13,711 nt of DNA from assembly GCA_001466705.2 (NCBI GenBank), contig LATX02000062.1, positions 1 to 13,711 of the forward strand, read 5' to 3'. This document shows, in pieces, positions 9,734 to 13,711 of this stretch; position 1 is the first letter of the stretch; every line of letters begins with the position of its first letter. The DNA is from Moniliophthora roreri. Lineage: Eukaryota; Basidiomycota; Agaricomycetes; Agaricales; Marasmiaceae. A program made the translations under genes and the position numbers. Below the pieces are notes generated by a model, which was given only the letters and a program-made list of their open reading frames with translations, was not told the origin of the DNA and did not search any database.

Positions 9734-11095
9734 TCTTCCTCCATGAAGTCCAAAATTTGAGTTTGTTCGTCATTAGAAAAGTCTTGGTAGATGGCTCAAA
9801 TCTGATAGTAGGCATCTTCGGGACTTTTCTTCTTTGTCTTCTTCTTTGGTTCACTGTTCAAAGTTGGTTTGGGGTTGTTTGGGCAGTCTCAGCCGATATG
9901 TCTGGGTTTGCTGCACCTGTAATAAAGACCTTTTTGCCAGTATTCAGCTGATTCGGCATCAGAGAGGTGGTTCACCTTGGTTTCCTTTTTCTTGGCTTTC
10001 TTCTCTCTTTCTCCACTGATGATGGCTAGTTTCATGAGCCACATGTTGTTGTATACTCTGGCTCATTGATACCATCCTTCAATGTTGTCAGGTTGATCGG
10101 GAGTAGAGAGGCATGCCTTGAGGAGCCCCAGGTTCATTCCTTTTATGAAATGATCAATGAGAGCTCTGTTGTCATATTCGGAGTTAATAGCAAGAAGGTG
10201 GAAATCAGTGATGTATTCATCAATGTGCCTCTTGCCTTGTCGGAGTAGCTTCATCTTGAGCCTGGCATCAGTTCCCAAGTCTACAGGTTTGAAGGCTCTG
10301 TCGAAGTCTCTGAGAAATTCTTCTCAGGTCATTACATGAACCTGTTCTTTGGGTTTTGTGTCAGCTGGTTCTTCTTCTTTCTCCTTTAGGCTTTTCTTGT
10401 ATTCTTTCATCTTCACCTCCATCCAATGGGCAGCATGTCCCTCCTTTATGTAGAATAAGGCGAACAGAATTTTGTCTTTGTCAGTGGGATAAATGGTTTC
10501 ATTGGCCAAGAGAAAGAGGTCTACCTCTGTTAGGAAAATGCTGGCTTTCTCCGGGGATCCGTCAAAACTGGTAGAGACAGTGACTTTATTTTCTCTCTTC
10601 ATAGGGCTCGAAGGGCCGAGATCAAAGCCTCTAAGGATACTGTGTTCAGTTGTGTCGTCATGACTTCTTCTGGAGGTGTGGGTGTAGAATGTGAGGATGT
10701 TATATCTTCCTTTTCCTCTGTCTCAGTTCTCATTTCCCTGTCTTCGAATGATGGAGATCTCGGAGTTTCCAATGGCTGGGTCAGAGTTACTAAATCAGAA
10801 ATCGGAGAGCTCATCCTCTCTGGTGAATGCTGCGGCAAGGAGTGGGAAAATTCTGGAGTCAATGTTCTCCTTTCGCCTTCGAGTGGTTCTAATCCAAGCA
10901 AGATGTTGGATGTCAAGGATCGCCTGGTCTGTAATCTGGTCCTGGGTGTCCTGGGAGTTCTCAAGATTCCCTCTTGTTGGGCCTCTTGCTGGGCCAAAAG
11001 TTCTAGTCGCTGGAATCTTTGTTCAAGTGTGAGTTCGTTTTCTGGGGTAACAAGAAGAAATATTCTCCTCTCTTCTTCTGATTGATCAATTGCAT
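9724..11095 (-). pseudogene. gag: Retrotransposon gag: capsid and zinc knuckle (disrupted)
   Basis: The structural protein that would form the particle and bind element RNA. The N-terminal part is Gln/Glu-rich and then Pro/Ser/Thr-rich (10997-10599). The capsid-like core follows: TSFDGSPEKASIFLTEVDLF, GHAAHWMEVKMKEYKK, EEFLRDFDRAF, LLRQGKRHIDEYITDF and ALIDHFIKGM. A CCHC knuckle (YRCSKPRHIG-stop-DC, 9924-9883) and a Lys-rich tail end at a TAG (9726-9724). Stops interrupt it at 10326-10324, 10065-10063, 9891-9889 and 9798-9796, all TGA, and a frame change lies near 10600. The first Cys of the knuckle is Tyr. The start is uncertain: 11095-11093 is the nearest reasonable ATG, but its frame needs a shift to join the main gag frame. 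Confidence 0.85.
9727..9733 (-). promoter_or_regulatory. Putative -1 ribosomal frameshift heptamer at the gag-pol junction
   Basis: On the minus strand the gag frame ends GAG GGT TTT TAG. The seven bases G GGT TTT fit the X XXY YYZ slippery form and sit directly before the gag stop (9726-9724). Slipping back one base enters exactly the frame that holds protease, RT and RNase H. No downstream pseudoknot was modelled, so its activity is inferred. Confidence 0.5.
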
Positions 11096-11159
11096 CTGAT
11101 CATTAATGTCGGGACGTCTTGGTTTTTCTGGGTGCCTGAACCTGGACAGGTCAGCAGGA

Positions 11160-11172
11160 TCAGCTTGACCTA
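11160..11172 (-). promoter_or_regulatory. Primer-binding site complementary to the LTR (self-priming type)
   Basis: One base inside the 5' LTR, the element-sense strand reads TAGGTCAAGCTGA. It is the exact complement of TCAGCTTGACCTA at 11322-11310 in the same LTR. No tRNA-like TGG start of the usual primer-binding site is present here. In Tf1 the transcript's own 5' end pairs with such a site and is cut to make the primer. Confidence 0.75.
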
Positions 11173-11309
11173 ACGTTACGCGAGTCCTTCGCCGTCAACA
11201 CTAAGTTCAAGTTCGAGCTTGATTTGCAAGTTCTGAAGTCAATAGACTTGGACAGATGACTGAGGAACAGAGATCAAGAGCAAAGAACAAGGTTATGATA
11301 AGCTTTAAC

Positions 11310-11322
11310 TAGGTCAAGCTGA
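11310..11322 (-). promoter_or_regulatory. Predicted 5' end of the element RNA (start of R), partner of the primer-binding site
   Basis: Element-sense TCAGCTTGACCTA, a 13-of-13 complement of 11160-11172. It is conserved in the left LTR at 4736-4724. Its place one TATA-to-start distance after the TATA box is what the Tf1 self-priming model expects. Confidence 0.65.
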
Positions 11323-11344
11323 AGAAGCTTGTCAACTGGTAAAC

Positions 11345-11354
11345 TATTTAAATA
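11345..11354 (-). promoter_or_regulatory. TATA-like box of the retrotransposon promoter
   Basis: TATTTAAATA, a palindromic AT-only box in U3. Its upstream edge is 32 nt before 11322, the first base of the 13-nt stretch that pairs with the primer-binding site. This fits initiation at or very near 11322. The same box is at 4759-4768 in the other LTR. Confidence 0.6.
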
Positions 11355-11544
11355 CAAGACTGCTAAATGATGACTAAGTACTTAGAACTATTTATAGCTA
11401 CAATGAGTAATCAAAAGTGAGTTCTTAGTAAGCAGAGAACAAGATAGAAGGAATTGGTAAGTAAAAGAAGAAATATGGGCTAAGCAAGATTATGATACAA
11501 GTACATGAGATGCCCTATGAGTCCGTGGAGTTGATGTTGTAACA

Positions 11545-11589
11545 AAGAGTGTTACCCTGTGCTGCATAGGGGAGAACATTTGCAGTTGA
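11545..11589 (+). pseudogene. Aldo/keto reductase relic, 3' fragment with right target duplication
   Basis: The second AAGAG (11545-11549) continues the reductase in frame after the element: the Lys-Ser codons run on to Val-Thr and then LCCIGENICS and a TGA at 11587-11589. This matches the usual PKSVTxxRIxEN motif near the end of the family, with the Arg-containing part altered. Only part of the normal C-terminus is recognisable. Confidence 0.7.
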
Positions 11590-12368
11590 GCTTTTTTTCT
11601 TTTACATACTCATCCATATGGACACTATTGTTGCTGACAAACTATCTCTAGTCACCAAACTTCTAGGTGAGCTTTTCAAAAAGCTTGAGAAAGCCACCAC
11701 ATCACACAAACTAGAGAGAGGCATTGATCTGAGCAAGAGTTGGGATCTGGTTTTTGACAATTTCAAATAAATGTATTCTTAACTTCCTTTTTGAAAGAAC
11801 GTGAGGCAAGCTGTACCTTGTGATCTTGGCCCCAATTCCTAATCTCATCTGAGTCTGCCTGATTCTTATTAGTCATTGGTGACTTTTCAATTGGGTGTAC
11901 TTGAAAACCTTGGTGATACCTTTTCTCTATCAAAACCTACTCAGAATCGAGCATCAATCGCCTAGAACAGGTATCTGAAATTTTAATTTTGATTGATCCC
12001 CATGGTCAAGAACTCATTAGCTGACCACACTTTTCCAAATATCATCCTTATTCCCCCTTATATTCCTGGATATTTTGGTTGGGCATCCATTGACGCAGAT
12101 GACATTAAACAAACCTTTTTCACTAAGCCCAGACATGCCAAAGACCTATGCTTTTTGTAGGGTGTAGAGTGTGGTACAATTTGCTATATAAGACAGAAGC
12201 AACCCTGTGCTGAAAATGGAACCATTGATCCCTCTGCCTCCAAACTGTAGTAGGAGGATCTGAGTTATATCTATTGAATGAACCCTCCTGTAGTAGACAT
12301 GGTTTGTAACATCACTGGGCAAGCTAAATGATGAGTGAAAGCTTTGCAAAAATCATGCTCATGGTGAC
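11590..12368 (+). other. Unidentified coding-like fossil, including a 50-codon frame at 11618-11770
   Basis: No gene can be assigned. A short ATG frame (11618-11770) encodes a helical, Lys/Leu-rich peptide (LVTKLLGELFKKLEKATTSH). Another plus frame further on has protein-like stretches broken by stops: LGVLENLGDTFSLSKPTQN, then TFPNIILIPPYIPGYFGWAS with IDADDIKQTFFTKPRHAKD, then NPPVVDMVCNITGQAK. The pattern suggests a decayed gene or transposon remnant, but no diagnostic motif was found. Confidence 0.4.
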
Positions 12369-12378
12369 TCATTTGAAG
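12369..12378. repeat. Left 10-bp direct repeat TCATTTGAAG (candidate target duplication)
   Basis: An identical TCATTTGAAG is at 12843-12852. Each copy lies exactly 9 bases outside a 20-bp inverted repeat, as expected for the duplicated target of an inserted element. Confidence 0.7.
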
Positions 12379-12387
12379 GAGGCTATG

Positions 12388-12407
12388 GTCGATTAGTATT
12401 ACTTGGA
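12388..12407 (+). repeat. Left terminal inverted repeat of the MITE-like element
   Basis: Its reverse complement is at 12814-12833, with one mismatch in 20 (T against C at the 17th base). The difference is a transition. Confidence 0.8.
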
Positions 12408-12515
12408 AAACTCTGAACACCAATGATGTCACTATTTCTACACACCTGTAAGTACCATCCCTTGCCTTTTTATACACATATCCAACCCCAGACCCTACTG
12501 CCTAACCACTAACCA

Positions 12516-12569
12516 CCTAACTGCTAACCACGAACCTCTAAAGCCTAACTGCTAACCCCGAACCCCTAA
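12516..12569 (+). repeat. Telomere-like CTAACC-rich tandem repeat
   Basis: Two 26-bp copies (12516-12541 and 12544-12569) spaced 28 bp apart differ at two bases; a third, more diverged copy is at 12657-12681. Flanking sequence keeps CCTAACC and CCCCTAACCC words, similar to but not regular arrays of the CCCTAA telomere unit. Confidence 0.7.
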
Positions 12570-12600
12570 CTGACTCACTGGAAGTACAAACTCTAAGCAG

Positions 12601-12641
12601 TTGAGGGTAAGTCCTTTGCGAGCAAAGGAACTTACCCTCAA
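12601..12641. repeat. Long hairpin A (TGAGGGTAAG stem)
   Basis: An inverted repeat: 12601-12619 pairs with 12641-12622, interrupted by a single extra A on the right arm, with a two-base centre. The stem core TGAGGGTAAG is shared with the hairpin at 12696-12740. Confidence 0.85.
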
Positions 12642-12695
12642 CCACACTTCCTAATGCCTAACCTGAACTCCGAACCCCTAACCCACCCCTAACCC

Positions 12696-12740
12696 ACCCC
12701 CGCTGAGGGTAAGCCCTTCGGGCTTACCCTCAGCGGGGGT
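12696..12740. repeat. Long hairpin B, perfect 21-bp stem with TTC loop
   Basis: 12696-12716 and 12720-12740 are perfect reverse complements around TTC (12717-12719). The stem contains the same TGAGGGTAAG core as hairpin A, with different bases near the loop. Confidence 0.95.
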
Positions 12741-12764
12741 GCGCTACGCGCCATAGCCACTTCA

Positions 12765-12781
12765 AGCCCGCTTCGCGGGCT
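12765..12781. repeat. Small GC-rich hairpin with TTC loop
   Basis: AGCCCGC (12765-12771), TTC, GCGGGCT (12775-12781): a perfect 7-bp stem. Flanking TTCA/TGAA could extend it with one bulge. Smaller palindromes lie on both sides (GCGC-TAC-GCGC near 12741-12751, AGATC-ACGC-GATCT near 12792-12805). Confidence 0.85.
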
Positions 12782-12813
12782 GAAAATGGGCAGATCACGC
12801 GATCTCGGAAAAG

Positions 12814-12833
12814 TCCGAGTAATACTAATCGAC
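12814..12833 (-). repeat. Right terminal inverted repeat of the MITE-like element
   Basis: Partner of 12388-12407. It begins TCCGAGTAATAC on the plus strand and overlaps a small CGGA/TCCG hairpin just inside the element. Confidence 0.8.
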
Positions 12834-12842
12834 TGTACCCAG

Positions 12843-12852
12843 TCATTTGAAG
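12843..12852. repeat. Right 10-bp direct repeat TCATTTGAAG
   Basis: Second copy of the candidate target duplication of the MITE-like element. Confidence 0.7.
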
Positions 12853-13436
12853 TTTGTCATGATTCGATGACGCAAGGGGTGAGGCGCGCTGCAAGGGCGC
12901 TGTGAAAAATTCAGTCAACCAAAAAAGGAAGACCTTGTTTCCGCCTACCACCCAAGGAAGTCCTGACACTTTCATGCGCCTCAGCAACAGCAATCATACC
13001 ATTGGCTCACTAGTTTGTCCTTCTGGCTGAAGTATGATGGACAGAACCAATGATCTCTCATTCGCTTTCCTCATCCGGACCACACGCAAGTCATCAGTAA
13101 AATCTCATTTTGATTGCCGAATTGCCAATTGTCCCGCCAAAATCTTCGAATAGTCGACACTCTACTGCATGCTCAAAACCAGATATCGGTCAAGTAGCAA
13201 CAGAAAGTCATTGTAAAATAACTTTGCAACAGATGTACAGTGAAATTCTGAAGGGGATGTTGATTTACACAAACCTTGCAGTTGCCGACTGATTGTCGGA
13301 TTGCGGAAAACGGGTACCTAGGAGGTCGGGTTGTCAGATTGCCGATTGTTGCGAATGGTTTCGGGTTGCACAACTCATGACCATCAACCTCTAGGAATGC
13401 TGATGAACACCGTCACTATCTAAGACGCCGCAGGAC
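12853..13436. other. Intergenic region upstream of the second lipase
   Basis: No coding region is supported. The short frames here have no protein-like pattern. It probably contains upstream regulatory DNA of the lipase, but no specific operator can be named. Confidence 0.5.
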
Positions 13437-13443
13437 TATATAT
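13437..13443 (+). promoter_or_regulatory. TATA box of the second lipase gene
   Basis: TATATAT lies 66 bp before the ATG at 13503, which leaves room for a start near 13467 and a short leader of about 35 nt. No competing TATA-like box was seen between it and the ATG. Confidence 0.55.
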
Positions 13444-13502
13444 GCGTCATGTTTGGATTTTCATGCGATAGTCTGGCAGATTTTCTTTCCTGAATACTAG
13501 CC

Positions 13503-13711
13503 ATGCGTCTCGCCATTTGGGTTGTCACACTCTATGCAACCCTTGCAGCTGCTGCTCCTCTCGCTGCACCGACGGTTCAACTGGACTCGGCCACAGTGAC
13601 AGGTTCTATCGTTCTGCGCGTCACCAAGTTCCTCGGAATTCCGTTCGCTCAGCCTCCGTGAGTAGTCTACTCGACGGCAGTTGGAAAATTTACTGACTCT
13701 TTGGACAGGAC
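13503..13711 (+). CDS. N-terminal exon of a second secreted lipase / type-B carboxylesterase
   Basis: Start of a lipase of the same family as the gene at the left edge, same strand. The ATG at 13503 opens a typical signal peptide: MRLAIWVV, a hydrophobic core, then an Ala-rich stretch with likely cleavage near AAA-AP. Mature sequence follows with [13 protein letters not shown] and [16 protein letters not shown] text (here [12 protein letters not shown]), the conserved N-terminal motif of the C. rugosa lipase/carboxylesterase family. A 51-nt intron (13658-13708: GTGAGT donor, CTGAC branch, CAG acceptor) follows, and the gene leaves the window in exon 2. The visible part is intact. The catalytic residues are outside the window. 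Confidence 0.85.

Larger units (their letters stand above)
4588..11544 (-). mobile_element. Ty3/gypsy chromodomain LTR retrotransposon (Tf1/sushi-like), inactivated
   Basis: A complete 6,957-bp element in minus orientation: 371-bp LTRs at both ends, a 5-bp target duplication, primer-binding site (11160-11172), gag, pol with order PR-RT-RNaseH-IN-chromodomain, an extra ORF3, and a polypurine tract (4959-4970). Integrase after RNase H and a GPF-plus-chromodomain tail place it among the chromoviruses. The complementarity between primer-binding site and LTR resembles Tf1/sushi elements. The genes hold about 20 internal stops and at least two frame breaks, so it cannot produce its proteins. The flanking gene reads directly across the insertion once LTRs and one duplication are set aside. 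Confidence 0.95.
11174..11544 (-). repeat. Right LTR (5' LTR in the element's orientation)
   Basis: 371 bp, aligned without gaps to the left LTR. Its inner end is CGTTACG where the left copy has TGTTATG. From the predicted transcription start it divides into U3 of about 222 nt (11544-11323) and R+U5 of about 149 nt (11322-11174). As the 5' LTR it would drive gag-pol transcription leftward. Confidence 0.95.
12379..12842. mobile_element. MITE-like non-autonomous element with terminal inverted repeats and internal hairpins
   Basis: The 464-bp body is bounded by a perfect 10-bp direct repeat. The ends share an inverted repeat: 12388-12407 against 12814-12833 match at 19 of 20 bases (core GTCGATTAGTATTACT), with weaker matching extending toward the outer ends (GGCTATG against GGGTACA). 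Inside are CTAACC-rich tandem repeats, two related long hairpins and a GC-rich palindrome cluster. It encodes no transposase, so it would have been moved by another element. A 9-10 bp duplication is closest to Mutator-like elements, but the family is not identified. Confidence 0.68.

Noticed and set aside
6744..10326. Use of TGA as a sense codon (recoding) in gag-pol
   Set aside because: The neighbouring lipases use standard splicing and TAA stops, frameshifts and a TAG are also present in the element, and CGA decay explains the pattern more simply.
12516..12569. CRISPR-like repeat array
   Set aside because: Tandem units have no unique spacers, and the context is a fungal mobile element.
12730..12993. 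87-codon minus-strand frame across the right end of the MITE-like element
   Set aside because: Its sequence is explained by hairpins and the inverted repeat; it crosses the element border and has no domain.
13113..13346. Repeated ATTGCCGA words upstream of the second lipase as operator candidates
   Set aside because: Only two exact copies about 220 bp apart, with no known factor; too weak to annotate.

Overview
The window looks like nuclear DNA of a filamentous basidiomycete, probably an Agaricomycete. The evidence is short introns (about 50-60 nt, GT..AG, CTGAC-like branch sites), a secreted lipase of the Candida rugosa lipase-like type, a TPR/RPAP3-like gene, an aldo/keto reductase-like gene, and a chromodomain Ty3/gypsy retrotransposon with Tf1/sushi-type traits. 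No RNA gene or CRISPR array was seen.

Layout: (1) 51-693 (+), the last exons of an apparently intact lipase/carboxylesterase. (2) 927-2540 (-), a decayed TPR-RPAP3_C co-chaperone gene. (3) 2541-3123, a short divergent interval with one doubtful small reading frame. (4) 3124-4587 (+), a decayed aldo/keto reductase gene, with its last codons at 11545-11589. (5) 4588-11544, a complete but inactivated 6,957-bp LTR retrotransposon, transcribed right to left, inserted in that reductase and flanked by a 5-bp target duplication (AAGAG). (6) 11590-12368, an unidentified, coding-like fossil. (7) 12379-12842, a 464-bp MITE-like element with inverted ends, strong hairpins, telomere-like CTAACC-rich DNA and a perfect 10-bp flanking direct repeat. 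(8) 13503-13711 (+), the start of a second lipase of the same family. The interval between the two same-strand lipases is thus made mostly of dead genes and mobile DNA.

The retrotransposon carries, in its own direction, gag (with a damaged zinc knuckle), then pol (protease, reverse transcriptase, RNase H, integrase, GPF module, chromodomain) in the -1 frame. A slippery-type heptamer directly precedes the gag stop. An unrecognised extra reading frame (ORF3, about 430 codons if joined) overlaps the end of pol and runs to the last base before the 3' LTR. A 13-nt sequence beside the 5' LTR is the exact complement of a sequence 32 nt downstream of the LTR TATA box. This predicts Tf1-like self-primed reverse transcription rather than tRNA priming. 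Decay is not random: nearly all internal stops are TGA, mostly explicable as CGA to TGA, and the two LTRs (15 differences in 371 bp, 14 of them transitions) differ mainly at ancestral CpG sites. This suggests cytosine methylation acted on the element.
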